A stretch of 58,989 nt of DNA, taken from the NCBI GenBank assembly GCA_036340635.1, contig JAYYYF010000033.1, forward strand, positions 1-58,989. The letters are read 5' to 3'. The position numbers and the translations under genes were made by a program. Of this stretch, positions 18,302 through 27,530 are shown in pieces. Under the pieces are notes generated by a model. The model saw only the letters and a list, made by a program, of their open reading frames with translations, was not told the origin of the DNA and made no database searches. The stretch comes from GCA-002728855 sp036340635 (GTDB lineage Bacteria > Bacteroidota > Bacteroidia > Flavobacteriales > Flavobacteriaceae). Position 1 is the first letter of the stretch, and every line of letters starts with the position of its first letter.

Positions 18302-19336
18302 ATGTATCAAATAGACGAGCCAATTTATTTTTATTTACTTATGTTTTTGCCATTGATTTGGCTGGGTTATCTTTTGCTTTATAGATGGAAAATAAAAAAA
18401 CAGTTAATATTTGCAGACAAAATGTTGATGGAAAGGCTAAGTCCTAATAGATCTTTTTTCAAGCCTTTGCTTAAACTCTTAGTAATAAGTTTATCCCTTA
18501 TATTTTTAATTTTTGGGCTCGTAAATCCTAAGATTGGAACTGAATTAGAAACGGTTAAAAGGGAAGGTGTAGATATTGTATTCATTGTTGATGTCTCAAA
18601 AAGTATGCTAGCAGAAGATATTGCCCCAAACCGTTTAGAAAAATCAAAACGTTTGGTCTCAGCTATAATTAATCAGCTTGTGGGTGATAGAGTTGGAATC
18701 ATAGCATATGCAGCTCAAGCTATTCCACAACTCCCAATAACTACTGATTATGGTGCAGCAAAAATGTTTTTGCAGTCTCTCAATACTGACATGTTGTCTT
18801 CTCAGGGTACTGCTGTTGATTCCGCTTTAGATCTTTCAAATACTTATTTTAACGATGCAGATCAAACCAATCGTGTTGTTTTTTTGATTTCTGATGGAGA
18901 GGATCATTCAGAGGCAGCAGAAGATGCTGCAAGAAGAGCAAGTGATTTTGGAATAAAGATATTCACATTCGGTGTTGGAACTGAATTGGGAGCCCCTATA
19001 CCAATTAAAAGGAATGGAATAGTAGAAACTTATAAAAAGGATTTAGAGGGGAATATAGTTATAACTAAGAAAAATCCAAACATTCTTAAAACCATAGCGG
19101 AAGCTAGTAGTGGAATATATTATGATGGGAATGATACTGAACAGGTCTTAGATTTTGTTCAGCAGACTCTTAAAGAAATGGATAAAAAAGAGTTTGAGGC
19201 TAAAAAATTTGTTAGCTATAAAGACCAATTTCAGATTTTTCTTTTAATTGGATTCAGTTTACTTTTGTTGGAGGTTTTTATCTTTGACACTAAAACTAGG
19301 TGGGTTCAAAAACTTAATTTGTTTAATGAAAAATAA
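18302..19336 (+). CDS. batB: BatB, vWA-domain membrane protein
   Basis: 344 residues, a paralogue of BatA with the same topology: N-terminal spans (about 8-28, 55-75), a vWA domain with MIDAS DVSKSM (residues 97-102), a Thr in LPITTDYGAA, and LISDGEDHSEAAED, then a C-terminal span (FLLIGFSLLLLEVFIF). The GEDHSE segment and the KDLEGNIVITKKNP insertion are typical for BatB. It should associate with BatA and the TPR proteins in the inner membrane, facing the periplasm. It begins two bases after batA and is followed by batC five bases later. Confidence 0.93.
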   Translation: MYQIDEPIYFYLLMFLPLIWLGYLLLYRWKIKKQLIFADKMLMERLSPNRSFFKPLLKLLVISLSLIFLIFGLVNPKIGTELETVKREGVDIVFIVDVSKSMLAEDIAPNRLEKSKRLVSAIINQLVGDRVGIIAYAAQAIPQLPITTDYGAAKMFLQSLNTDMLSSQGTAVDSALDLSNTYFNDADQTNRVVFLISDGEDHSEAAEDAARRASDFGIKIFTFGVGTELGAPIPIKRNGIVETYKKDLEGNIVITKKNPNILKTIAEASSGIYYDGNDTEQVLDFVQQTLKEMDKKEFEAKKFVSYKDQFQIFLLIGFSLLLLEVFIFDTKTRWVQKLNLFNEK

Positions 19337-19341
19337 TTTTT

Positions 19342-20151
19342 ATGTTAAGGAATTATTCTTTTTTATTTATTGTTCTTTTTTCCTTCCATGCATTCTCTCA
19401 GGATAAGGAATTAAACAATCATGTTTATAATGGTAATGAGCTTGCTAGTAAAAAAGTTTTTGATGAAGCAGAAATGTCATATAGGAAAGCACTCTCAACT
19501 ACACCTGGCAATTCAAAAGCTCTTTATAATCTTGGTAATACGCATTATAATGAAAAAGATTTTGATGAAGCAACACAGCGCTATTTTCAGACTCAAAAGA
19601 TTTCAGATGATAAATTTCAAAAACACAAAGCATTTCACAACATGGGAAATATTTTTATGCAACAGAAAGAATATGCCAAGGCCGTTGAAGCATATAAAAA
19701 TGGATTAAGGAATAATTCTGCGGATGATCAAACAAGGTATAATTATGCGTTAGCTAAAGAATTATTGGAAAACGAAAAGCAAAGTCAAAAGGATAAAGAC
19801 AATCAAAAAGATAAAAAAGAAAAGGAAGATCAAAAGCAAGACAATAAGGAAAATAAAGACGAGAAAGAAGATGGAGATTCTGAAAATCAAGAGAAAGATA
19901 AAAAGGATGATGATAAGTCTAAAAAAGATGGTGATGAGGATAAAAAAAAGAATAAGAAAAAAAATCAAAAGCCCAAGAAAAATCAAGAAGATGATTTAAA
20001 AAAAGACTCTCCAAAACAAAAAGGAGGATTATCAAATCAACAAATGAAGAGTTTATTGGAAGCAATGAATAATCAAGAAAAAAAAGTCCAGGACAAGGTA
20101 AATGCAAAGAAAATTAAGGGGGTCCCAATAAGAGGAAAGAAAGATTGGTAA
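19342..20151 (+). CDS. batC: BatC, TPR protein with a long charged linker
   Basis: 269 residues. It has a signal peptide (MLRNYSFLFIVLFSFHAFS), then two to three TPR repeats: NGNELASKKVFDEAEMSYRKAL, NLGNTHYNEKDFDEATQRYF, and NMGNIFMQQKEYAKAVEAYKNGLRNN. Next comes a very Lys/Asp/Glu/Asn-rich low-complexity tract (about residues 145-230), and a C-terminal patch with GGLSNQQMKSLLEAMNNQEK. The C-terminal patch is conserved in BatC proteins. It is likely a periplasmic scaffold bridging the vWA proteins. In the operon it lies between batB and batD. The low-complexity tract is coding, not a DNA repeat artefact, although it inflates spurious reverse-strand ORFs. Confidence 0.9.
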   Translation: MLRNYSFLFIVLFSFHAFSQDKELNNHVYNGNELASKKVFDEAEMSYRKALSTTPGNSKALYNLGNTHYNEKDFDEATQRYFQTQKISDDKFQKHKAFHNMGNIFMQQKEYAKAVEAYKNGLRNNSADDQTRYNYALAKELLENEKQSQKDKDNQKDKKEKEDQKQDNKENKDEKEDGDSENQEKDKKDDDKSKKDGDEDKKKNKKKNQKPKKNQEDDLKKDSPKQKGGLSNQQMKSLLEAMNNQEKKVQDKVNAKKIKGVPIRGKKDW

Positions 20152-20168
20152 GTAATTTACATTAAGAT

Positions 20169-21932
20169 ATGAGAAATTTTATAATCCTTTTTTTATTTCT
20201 TCTTGCACCGGCAATTTATGCTCAAGATATTTCTTTTGTATCCAAAGCCAGCAAAAACAATTTGGGAATAAATGAACGGCTAAGAATTGATTTTACAATG
20301 AATCAAAACGGGGACAATTTTAGTCCACCAGATTTCTCAGATTTTAGAGTTATAGGAGGGCCTAATCAATCAGTTAGTAATTCGTGGGTAAACGGAAAGA
20401 AAAACTTCTCAAAAACATATACTTATTTTTTGTCACCACAAAAAAAAGGACTTTTGAAAATAGGCCAAGCAACAGTTGAAATAGATGGTGAAGTTTATAA
20501 GACTATTCCTATAGAAATCAATGTTTCTGATGCTGTTGATAAACCAAGAGATCCGAATAGCCCTGAATATTTAATTGATGAAAATTTACATTTAGTTACT
20601 GAAATTTCAAATAATCAACCTTATTTAAATCAAGGGATTACAGTTTTGTATAAGTTATATTTTAAATCACCGCTTCAAATATCTGATGCACGTGAAAGTG
20701 ATAGTCCAAAGTTTAAGGATTTTTGGAACCATCAAATAAAAATTCCACAGCTAAAGGTTGAGAGAGGTAATTATAAAGGTGTAGATTATAATCTTGTTGT
20801 ATGGAGAAAAACTGTTCTATATCCACAAAAAACAGGTGAATTAATATTAGATCCATTAACATTAAATTTGATGATAGATATTCCTTCTAAAAGGACAGAT
20901 TTTTTTGGGAACAGGGTTTATGAACAATCTTCGAGATCAATTTCTTCTGGAAAAAAAAGCATTAGTGTAAAAGAGCTCCCAAAGACTGGGAAACCATCAA
21001 ATTTTTCTGGCGCTGTTGGGAAATTTGATTTCAATGTCTCCCTTGACAAAGATGCTCTCAAAGCATCTGAATCTTTTCAAATTAGAGTTAAAGCTTCAGG
21101 CCTTGGTAACTTAAAACTTTTTAACCTACCAAAAATTGTTGTTCCAAAAACTTTGGAGGTTTATGAACCTGAACGAAAGGAAAAAATAAAAATGATTCTC
21201 AAAGGCATGCAAGGAACGGTTGAAGACAATTATACTATTGTTCCAAAATATAAAGGTAAATACCCTATATCTCCAGTATCTTTTTCTTATTTTGACCCAG
21301 AATCTAATAAATACTTTACTTTAAATTCACAACCCCTTGTCGTTGATGTCTATGAAGGACCTATTTCTTCAAATAATCCAGGGATGAATATCTCAAAAGC
21401 TGGTTCCGAGAGAAATATTTTGAATACAGATGAAACATTTAGGTTTATAAAATTGGAACCCAAATTTGAACTCATTTCAAAAGAAACATTTTGGGGGAGC
21501 AAAGTTTTTTATTTTTTATTGACAGTCCCTTTTCTAGTGTTATTATTATTATATATAATTTGGAAAAATAAGATAAAAAAGTCAAGTGATATAGAAAATA
21601 TAAAACAGAGAGAAGCAAATAAATTGAGCAGAAAATTTTTGGGTGAAGCAAAAAGGAAATTGGGAGATAAGAGTAACTTTTATAATTCTTTGGAACTGGC
21701 TCTTTATAATTATTTAAAAGCAAGATTAAAAATAAAAACTTCAGATTATAGTAAAGAAAAAATCAAAGAAGTTCTGAAGAGAAAAAAAATATCTGATCAA
21801 GAAATAAATGTATTTATTCAGGTCATAAAAAATTGTGAAATCGCAAGATTTTCACCAACGACAAATGTTAAAATGAAAAAAGATTTTGATCAAGCATTAA
21901 TGATAATGGCTTCTATAGATAAAAAGATATGA
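20169..21932 (+). CDS. batD: BatD, membrane-anchored beta-rich protein
   Basis: 587 residues. A signal peptide (MRNFIILFLFLLAPAIYAQD) is followed by a large periplasmic part of Ig-like repeats. SFVSKASKNNLGINERLRIDFTMNQNGDNFSPPDFSDFRVIGGPNQS is the BatD signature opening (PF13584), and YFLSPQKKGLLKIGQATVEIDG follows. A single membrane span (about 446-465, VFYFLLTVPFLVLLLLYIIW) leads to a cytoplasmic helical tail with NSLELALYNYLKARLKI. It is probably the inner-membrane organiser of the Bat complex. It overlaps batE by four bases (ATGA), so the two are translationally coupled. Confidence 0.93.
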   Translation: MRNFIILFLFLLAPAIYAQDISFVSKASKNNLGINERLRIDFTMNQNGDNFSPPDFSDFRVIGGPNQSVSNSWVNGKKNFSKTYTYFLSPQKKGLLKIGQATVEIDGEVYKTIPIEINVSDAVDKPRDPNSPEYLIDENLHLVTEISNNQPYLNQGITVLYKLYFKSPLQISDARESDSPKFKDFWNHQIKIPQLKVERGNYKGVDYNLVVWRKTVLYPQKTGELILDPLTLNLMIDIPSKRTDFFGNRVYEQSSRSISSGKKSISVKELPKTGKPSNFSGAVGKFDFNVSLDKDALKASESFQIRVKASGLGNLKLFNLPKIVVPKTLEVYEPERKEKIKMILKGMQGTVEDNYTIVPKYKGKYPISPVSFSYFDPESNKYFTLNSQPLVVDVYEGPISSNNPGMNISKAGSERNILNTDETFRFIKLEPKFELISKETFWGSKVFYFLLTVPFLVLLLLYIIWKNKIKKSSDIENIKQREANKLSRKFLGEAKRKLGDKSNFYNSLELALYNYLKARLKIKTSDYSKEKIKEVLKRKKISDQEINVFIQVIKNCEIARFSPTTNVKMKKDFDQALMIMASIDKKI

Positions 21933-22687
21933 GACATATTACTAGTTTTTTACTTTTATTTTATTCACTTTTTTCTTTCTCTTCACAAGGTTTGGAAGAG
22001 ATTTTTCAAAAGGCAAATGATGCCTATAATGAAGGCTTATATGAAGAAGCAATTAGTCTTTATGATCAAATTATTGAAAAAGGGCAACATGATTCATCTA
22101 TTTATTTCAACTTAGGTAATTCTTATTATAAGCTGAACAATGTTGCACAAAGTATTTATTATCTTGAAAAAGCCAAATCACTTTCTCCAAAAGATGATGA
22201 TATTTTAATTAATCTTGCTTTTGCTAGAAATATGACCATAGATTCAATTGATCCACTTCCAAAAAGTGATTTGTTAAAAGTTAGGGAGTCTTTATTTGAT
22301 TTATTTTCTTTGGCTCAGTGGAGTTTTATAATAATTTTATTTTCGTGGATTACTGTAATTTTCTTTGCTTTATATCTTTTCAACTCAAAGCCTAGTAATA
22401 AGAAGACTTATTTTTCTTTAAGCCTTTTATTTATGGCGTTTCTAATCTTTTCCTTCTCTATTTCATTTTTAAAATCATCAATTGAAAAAGATGTTATTAA
22501 TGGAATCATTTTCAGCAAAAAAATTGAGATTTGGGCTGAACCCAATTTCCGATCAGAAAATTTGTATTCACTTCATGAAGGGACAAAGGTTCAATTATTA
22601 GAGACTTTACAAGATTGGAAAAAAATAAAAATTGCCAATGGAGCAGAGGGATGGACAAAAGATGCAGTTATAAAAAATCTAAATTGA
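21929..22687 (+). CDS. batE: BatE, TPR and SH3-like domain membrane protein
   Basis: 252 residues. It has an N-terminal signal (RHITSFLLLFYSLFSFSSQ), TPR repeats (ANDAYNEGLYEEAISLYDQII and YFNLGNSYYKLNNVAQSIYYLEKA), two membrane spans around 130-180 (WSFIIILFSWITVIFFALYLF and FSLSLLFMAFLIFSFSISFL), and a C-terminal SH3b-like module with IWAEPNFRSENLYSLHEGTKVQLLETLQDWKKIKI. This domain order is that of BatE. It is the last gene of the operon, and its stop overlaps the convergent cvpA gene by nine bases, leaving no spacer for a hairpin terminator. Confidence 0.92.
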   Translation: MRHITSFLLLFYSLFSFSSQGLEEIFQKANDAYNEGLYEEAISLYDQIIEKGQHDSSIYFNLGNSYYKLNNVAQSIYYLEKAKSLSPKDDDILINLAFARNMTIDSIDPLPKSDLLKVRESLFDLFSLAQWSFIIILFSWITVIFFALYLFNSKPSNKKTYFSLSLLFMAFLIFSFSISFLKSSIEKDVINGIIFSKKIEIWAEPNFRSENLYSLHEGTKVQLLETLQDWKKIKIANGAEGWTKDAVIKNLN

Positions 22688-23200
22688 TTCAATAATTTCT
22701 TTGTCTAAATAACTTGAAGAAACTCCCGTCCCCATTGAATAAATTTTTTCTCCTAAATTAAATAGTGGCTTATAAAGAATTGAGTTGTCAATATAGTCCG
22801 TAGTAATTGGGTTAAATGCAATAACAAAATTTCCTAACAAAAAAATAAAAAAACTCAAAAAGATTCCCCACTTAATTACTCCAAATAAGGCTCCTAAAAT
22901 CCTGTTGATTATTCCTAGTAAAGCTAATTTTATAATTTTTGTAATGATATTTGCAATCAAAGAAGTAAGACGGACACAGATTAGAAAAACTATAATAAAC
23001 GCAATTACTTTAATGAGAGTAGGGTTCAATGAAAAAAAACTACTGATAATATCGCTGGCAAATTTTGAAAATTTAACTCCCCCTAAAATCCCAAAAAAAA
23101 TAGATAAAAAGGATGCCGCTTCTATGACAAGACCTTTTCTAAAACCCCTGATAGAAGCTAGTAGAAGTATGGTACTTACAATCAAATCTAGTAAATTCAT
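22679..23200 (-). CDS. CvpA family membrane protein
   Basis: 173 residues from the ATG at 23200; an ATG at 23218 adds six non-conserved residues. The family opening is clear: MNLLDLIVSTILLLASIRGFRKGLVIEAASF, with Arg/Gly at the end of the first span. Four hydrophobic segments follow: ILGGVKFSKF, VIAFIIVFLICVRLTSLIANIITKI, and IINRILGALFGVIKWGIFLSFFIFLLG. The CvpA family was first found in colicin V export and is broadly linked to envelope and peptidoglycan stress tolerance. It is monocistronic here, divergent from pheS and convergent with batE (overlap of nine bases). Confidence 0.88.
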   Translation of the reverse strand: MNLLDLIVSTILLLASIRGFRKGLVIEAASFLSIFFGILGGVKFSKFASDIISSFFSLNPTLIKVIAFIIVFLICVRLTSLIANIITKIIKLALLGIINRILGALFGVIKWGIFLSFFIFLLGNFVIAFNPITTDYIDNSILYKPLFNLGEKIYSMGTGVSSSYLDKEIIESI

Positions 23201-23256
23201 GTTACTAATGTAATTCATTTTTTAAAAAGCACATCTAATGATTTATTTAAAGAATG

Positions 23257-23264
23257 TATCTTTG
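23257..23264 (+). promoter_or_regulatory. -7 promoter element (TATCTTTG) for pheS
   Basis: A perfect TAnnTTTG match 41 bases before the pheS ATG. This is the longest leader predicted for any of the boxes listed here. Confidence 0.45.
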
Positions 23265-23305
23265 TTTATAAATAGTTTAATATCTAATAAACATTAATTT
23301 AGATC

Positions 23306-24322
23306 ATGATTAATGATTTAGAGAAGTATCAAGAGCATGTTTCAAAATTTAAAGAAACGTCATCTGATAAAATAGAAGATTTTAGAATAAAATACCTAGG
23401 TAAAAAAGGAGTCCTTAATGATCTTTTCGTCAAATTTAGATCAGTTCCAGAAAAAGAAAAGAAGGAATTTGGTAAAGCATTAAATACATTAAAGAACTCA
23501 GTATTAGAAAAGGTAGAATTATTAAAGTCAAAAAAATCTCCAGTAAAAAAAGGCAAAGTCTTAATGGACTTATCTAGATCTCCATTCCCTATTAGGTCTG
23601 GATCTAACCATCCAATATCAATTGTAACAGGCAAAATTATCGATATTTTTTCTCAAATCGGGTTTGGCATTTCTGAAGGCCCAGAAATTGAAGATGATTG
23701 GCATAATTTTACAGCTCTAAATTTAGAGGAAAATCATCCAGCTCGTGATATGCAGGACACTTTTTTTATACAGTCTAATCCAGATATTTTATTAAGAACT
23801 CACACTTCTTCTGTACAAGTTCGTTATATGGAGGAAAATAATCCTCCAATAAGAACTATTTCTCCGGGGAGAGTATACAGAAATGAAGCTATCTCTTCGA
23901 GATCTCATTGTATTTTTCATCAGGTTGAAGGACTTTATATTGATGACAAAGTTTCTTTTGCTAGTTTGAAGCAAACTATCTTATATTTTACTAAGGCCCT
24001 TTTCGGAAATTCTAAGATTAGATTTAGACCTTCATATTTTCCATTTACTGAACCTAGCGCAGAAGTTGATATTTATTGGGGGCTTGAATCGGAAGCAGAC
24101 TATAGAATTACTAAGGGGACAGGATGGCTTGAAATTATGGGATGTGGTATGGTTGATCCAAATGTGTTAACAAACTGCAATATAGACCCTAAGAAATTTT
24201 CTGGATATGCCTTTGGAATTGGAATAGAACGTATAGCAATGCTACTTTATCAAATTGATGATATTAGAATCTTTTTTGAAAATGATATACGATTCCTTCA
24301 GCAATTTAAAGGAGAGTTATAG
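23306..24322 (+). CDS. pheS: Phenylalanine-tRNA ligase alpha subunit
   Basis: 338 residues, standard for bacterial PheS. The N-terminal coiled-coil arm includes KIEDFRIKYLGKKGVLNDLF. The class II core then shows HPARDMQDTFFI (motif 2 lead-in), LLRTHTSSVQVRYM, SPGRVYRNEAISSRSHCIFHQVEGL (motif 2), FRPSYFPFTEPSAEVDIYW, and AFGIGIERIAMLLYQIDDIR (motif 3). It charges tRNA-Phe together with the beta subunit, which is not in this window, so pheT is unlinked as usual in Bacteroidota. The stop lies 12 bases from the convergent aldehyde dehydrogenase stop. Confidence 0.96.
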   Translation: MINDLEKYQEHVSKFKETSSDKIEDFRIKYLGKKGVLNDLFVKFRSVPEKEKKEFGKALNTLKNSVLEKVELLKSKKSPVKKGKVLMDLSRSPFPIRSGSNHPISIVTGKIIDIFSQIGFGISEGPEIEDDWHNFTALNLEENHPARDMQDTFFIQSNPDILLRTHTSSVQVRYMEENNPPIRTISPGRVYRNEAISSRSHCIFHQVEGLYIDDKVSFASLKQTILYFTKALFGNSKIRFRPSYFPFTEPSAEVDIYWGLESEADYRITKGTGWLEIMGCGMVDPNVLTNCNIDPKKFSGYAFGIGIERIAMLLYQIDDIRIFFENDIRFLQQFKGEL

Positions 24323-24334
24323 TGGTATAGAAAA

Positions 24335-25873
24335 CTATAATTCAAATTTGATTCCTTGAGCTAATGGTAATTCAGTAGAAAAGTTTAAAGTATTTGTCTG
24401 ACGCCTCATATAAGTTTTCCAAGAGTCAGAACCACTTTCTCTCCCTCCTCCAGTATCTTTTTCTCCTCCAAAAGCCCCTCCTATTTCCGCTCCTGAAGTG
24501 CCTATGTTGACATTTGCAATACCGCAATCACTCCCCCAATGAGAAAGAAAAACTTGTGCCTCTCTAAAATCTTCTGTCATAATAGAAGACGATAGACCTT
24601 GAGAAACTTCATTTTGAATTTCTATTGCTTTTTGAACAGATCCAGAATATTTAATTAGATAAAGGATCGGAGCAAAAGTTTCTTTAAAGACAATTGGAGC
24701 TTTATGATCAATTTCAGCAACACAAGGTTTTACATATAAACCATTTTTATACTCACCTTCTTTAATCAAACCACCTTTCACTACCCATTTGCCTCCTTGC
24801 TTCTGAATTTCAGACAATGCATTAAGATAATTTTTCACAGCTTCTTTATCGATTAGGGGACCTAAATGGTTTTTTGAATCTAGAGGATTACCAATCTTTA
24901 TTTGTGAATAAGAACTCTTCAGAGCTTTTTTAAGTTCATCATATTTTTTTTCATGAACTATTACTCTTCTTGTAGAGGTACACCTTTGACCACATGTTCC
25001 AACTGCTCCAAAAGCAATCGCAATAGTTGACAGTTTTATATTTGCATTAGGAGTAACTATTATAGCATTATTACCTCCAAGTTCGAGGAGAGATTTACCT
25101 AATCGAGAGGCAACTTTTTGGGCAACACTTCTCCCCATTTTTGTTGATCCAGTAGCTGAAACTAAAGGAATTCGAACATCTTCTGAAATAAGAGTTCCAA
25201 TTTCTTTATTTCCATTAACTAGACATGAAATTCCTTCTGGCATTTCATTTTTTTGCAAAATTTCAGCAACTATTTTTTGACACGCAATACCACAAAGAGG
25301 AGTTTTTTCACTAGGTTTCCATATACATACATTTCCACAAATCCACGCAAGAGCAACATTCCAACTCCAAACAGCAACAGGGAAATTAAAAGCAGATATA
25401 ATGCCAATTATACCTAATGGATGATATTGTTCGTACATTCTATGTTCTGGACGTTCAGAATGAAAAGTTGCCCCGTCAAGTTGTCTGGAAAGGCCAACCG
25501 CAAAATCGAAAATATCTATCATTTCTTGTACTTCACCCATCCCTTCCTGGTAGGATTTTCCCATTTCAAGAGAAACTAATTTTGCTAAAGATTCTTTCTT
25601 TTCCCTGAAAGCATTACCTATTTGACGAACTAAGTCTCCCCTTTTTGGTGCAGGGATCTTTCGGAAATAAATAAAAGCTTTTCTTGCAGTTCGAACAATT
25701 TTTTCATAATCCTCTTTAGTAGTCTCAGTTACACTTCCAATTTCAGAACTATTTATTGGGGAATTAGAGGCAATATATGAAGATGATCGTGACCAGTTTT
25801 TTCCAGTTGATGATCCAGGATTATCTTTTTCTAGATCTAGGGCATAAAGTATTTTTGAATTATTGATTACCAT
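24335..25873 (-). CDS. Aldehyde dehydrogenase, ALDH7 type (aminoadipate semialdehyde/piperideine-6-carboxylate dehydrogenase-like)
   Basis: 512 residues from the ATG at 25873. ALDH catalytic parts are intact: LLELGGNNAI (catalytic Glu) and VGTCGQRCTSTRRVIVHE (catalytic Cys in GQRC). The ALDH7 group is suggested by QRCTSTRR, by GGAFGGEKDTGGGRESGSDSWK, and by the PVAVWSWNVALAWICGN segment. This group oxidises alpha-aminoadipate semialdehyde in lysine catabolism or betaine aldehyde-like substrates. The role here is not confirmed, since no lysine-degradation neighbours are seen. A TTG at 25891 is not the start: it is the TTG of a perfect -7 box (25889-25896). Confidence 0.88.
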   Translation of the reverse strand: MVINNSKILYALDLEKDNPGSSTGKNWSRSSSYIASNSPINSSEIGSVTETTKEDYEKIVRTARKAFIYFRKIPAPKRGDLVRQIGNAFREKKESLAKLVSLEMGKSYQEGMGEVQEMIDIFDFAVGLSRQLDGATFHSERPEHRMYEQYHPLGIIGIISAFNFPVAVWSWNVALAWICGNVCIWKPSEKTPLCGIACQKIVAEILQKNEMPEGISCLVNGNKEIGTLISEDVRIPLVSATGSTKMGRSVAQKVASRLGKSLLELGGNNAIIVTPNANIKLSTIAIAFGAVGTCGQRCTSTRRVIVHEKKYDELKKALKSSYSQIKIGNPLDSKNHLGPLIDKEAVKNYLNALSEIQKQGGKWVVKGGLIKEGEYKNGLYVKPCVAEIDHKAPIVFKETFAPILYLIKYSGSVQKAIEIQNEVSQGLSSSIMTEDFREAQVFLSHWGSDCGIANVNIGTSGAEIGGAFGGEKDTGGGRESGSDSWKTYMRRQTNTLNFSTELPLAQGIKFEL

Positions 25874-25888
25874 GGTTTTAAGTATACT

Positions 25889-25896
25889 CAAATATA
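25889..25896 (-). promoter_or_regulatory. -7 promoter element (TATATTTG) for the aldehyde dehydrogenase
   Basis: A perfect TAnnTTTG match on the minus strand with 15 bases to the ATG at 25873, the same geometry as the azurin gene. It decides the start codon because the TTG start candidate is inside it. Confidence 0.55.
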
Positions 25897-26023
25897 TAAA
25901 AATGAAGAAATACTTATTAAAGACTTTCTTATAAATTTTTAAACCATATATCTATAACATATTGGTTTTAATTGTACGGAATAATCTTTATCTTTTGGAT
26001 AATTTTATAATTAAAATAAAAAA

Positions 26024-27049
26024 ATGTTTAATAAATTTTTATACTTTCTGACATTAATTTTTTTCAGTTGTAGTGAATCTACTCCTATTGACTTAAATGA
26101 GAAAGTAAATTTTGGAATTGTAATTCATGGAGGTGCTGGTACAATGAATAAAAAAGAAATGACCCCTGAAAAGGAAAAGCAATATCGTGAAGCTTTAAAA
26201 AAATCTATTACTGCGGGATATGAAATACTTAAAGAAGGGGGGACAAGCCAGGAGGCTATTGAAGAAAGTATTAGAATTATGGAAAATTCTCCGCTTTTTA
26301 ATGCGGGGAAAGGAGCTGTTTTAACCGCTGAAGGGACAGTTGAATTAGATGCAGCTTTTATGAGTGGAAAAGATCTTAATGCTGGTGCAGTAGCTTCGGT
26401 TAAAACTATTAAAAATCCTATATCAGCTGCAATTAAAGTAATGGAAGACTCTCCTCATGTACTCTTATCTGGAAGGGGAGCAGAAAAATTTTCCGAAGAG
26501 AACGGGCTTGAAATAGTTGACCCTAATTATTTCTTTACCGAAAGAAGAATAAATGATTTGAAGAGAATAAAGAATCAAGAATCCATAACTCAAAAAAGTC
26601 TAAAACTAGAAGATAAGGAATTTCTTTTAAAACAAAGATTTGGAACTGTTGGAAGTGTAGCTCTTGATAAACAGGGCAATCTTGCAGCGGGAACCTCAAC
26701 AGGAGGAATGGCTAATAAGAAATGGAATAGAATAGGAGATGTCCCCATAATTGGAGCAGGTACTTATGCAAATAATTCAACTTGCGCTATATCTGCCACT
26801 GGATGGGGTGAATTTTTTATAAGAAATGTTGTTGGTCATGACATTTCTGCTTTAATGGAATATAAAAATTATACTATAAAAGAGGCTGCTAGAATAGTAA
26901 TTCATGAAAAAGTTGCTGCTTTAGGAGGAGACGGAGGTGTTATTGGTATTGATAAGGAGGGAAATGTAGTAATGGAAATGAATACTTCTGGAATGTATAG
27001 AGCCCATATTAATTCAAATGGAGAGCTTAAGATAGATATATATAAATAA
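26024..27049 (+). CDS. Isoaspartyl peptidase/L-asparaginase (Ntn-hydrolase), lipoprotein
   Basis: 341 residues. The N-terminus MFNKFLYFLTLIFFSC ends in a lipobox Cys at residue 16, so it is a predicted periplasmic lipoprotein. The type 2 asparaginase (plant-type, IaaA) fold is marked by IVIHGGAG, the NAGKGAVLTAEGTVELDA segment, and the autoproteolysis site with nucleophilic Thr in RFGTVGSVALD, followed by AAGTSTGGMANKKWNRIGDVPIIGAGTYA. It cleaves beta-aspartyl dipeptides or asparagine after self-processing into two chains. It is alone on its transcript, facing a CYTH gene across 25 bases. Confidence 0.93.
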   Translation: MFNKFLYFLTLIFFSCSESTPIDLNEKVNFGIVIHGGAGTMNKKEMTPEKEKQYREALKKSITAGYEILKEGGTSQEAIEESIRIMENSPLFNAGKGAVLTAEGTVELDAAFMSGKDLNAGAVASVKTIKNPISAAIKVMEDSPHVLLSGRGAEKFSEENGLEIVDPNYFFTERRINDLKRIKNQESITQKSLKLEDKEFLLKQRFGTVGSVALDKQGNLAAGTSTGGMANKKWNRIGDVPIIGAGTYANNSTCAISATGWGEFFIRNVVGHDISALMEYKNYTIKEAARIVIHEKVAALGGDGGVIGIDKEGNVVMEMNTSGMYRAHINSNGELKIDIYK

Positions 27050-27074
27050 TCATAATATGTTTTTTAATAAATTC

Positions 27075-27530
27075 TTACATCATTGAATTGTAGAACTTTT
27101 TAATTCCGGTCACCTCTTTTCCAAGCCAATTAGGCTTTTCAAAGGTTTCATTTTTTGACATAAATTCAATTTCAGCAAGAACCAAACCTTTTTTGTGACC
27201 TGAGAATTCATCAACTTCTACTGTAGTATTATTATTTAAAGGAACTTTAAATCTTGTTTTTTTAATTGGTTTAGGTAAACATATTTTTAATAGTTTTTTT
27301 GCTTCTTTTAACGGTATTTCTGATTCCCATTCCATTCTAGATAAACCTTCATCAGAGCTTTTACCCTTAATAGTAATCCAGCCCTTATTATCATTTATCC
27401 TTATTCTAATACATCTTTTAGGATCTTTACTCAAATAAGCTTGGATTATTTTTTCTTTGCTTATATAGAGTTTTTTATAATTAGTATTTATAACTAAAAA
27501 TTTTCTTTCTATTTCATTTTTAAAAGACAT
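27075..27530 (-). CDS. CYTH-domain protein (triphosphate tunnel metalloenzyme)
   Basis: 151 residues. The N-terminal motif NEIERKFLV is the ExExK signature of the CYTH superfamily. Basic tunnel strands follow (CIRIRINDNKGWITIKGKSS, TRFKVPL) with acidic strands VEVDEFSG and LVLAEIEF. Small bacterial CYTH proteins of this size are tripolyphosphatases or have unknown substrates. They differ from the class IV adenylate cyclases by context only, so the exact reaction is not assignable. It is a single gene, convergent with the asparaginase and divergent from dinB with an 80-base spacer. Confidence 0.85.
   Translation of the reverse strand: MSFKNEIERKFLVINTNYKKLYISKEKIIQAYLSKDPKRCIRIRINDNKGWITIKGKSSDEGLSRMEWESEIPLKEAKKLLKICLPKPIKKTRFKVPLNNNTTVEVDEFSGHKKGLVLAEIEFMSKNETFEKPNWLGKEVTGIKKFYNSMM

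Noticed and set aside
19780..20000. Purine-rich repetitive tract and long reverse-strand ORFs in batC
   Set aside because: It is the coding sequence of the Lys/Asp/Glu-rich linker of BatC; the reverse ORFs are shadows rich in Phe/Ile/Leu with no family resemblance.
24317..24340. TTATAG...CTATAA inverted repeat at the pheS/ALDH junction as a terminator
   Set aside because: Six-base arms made of A/T pairs with a 12-base loop and no U-run; too weak for an intrinsic terminator and overlapping both stops.
25902..25934. A 10-codon ORF (MKKYLLKTFL) between the ALDH and asparaginase genes
   Set aside because: It lies in AT-rich spacer, is very short, has no promoter or partner gene close by, and nothing supports translation.
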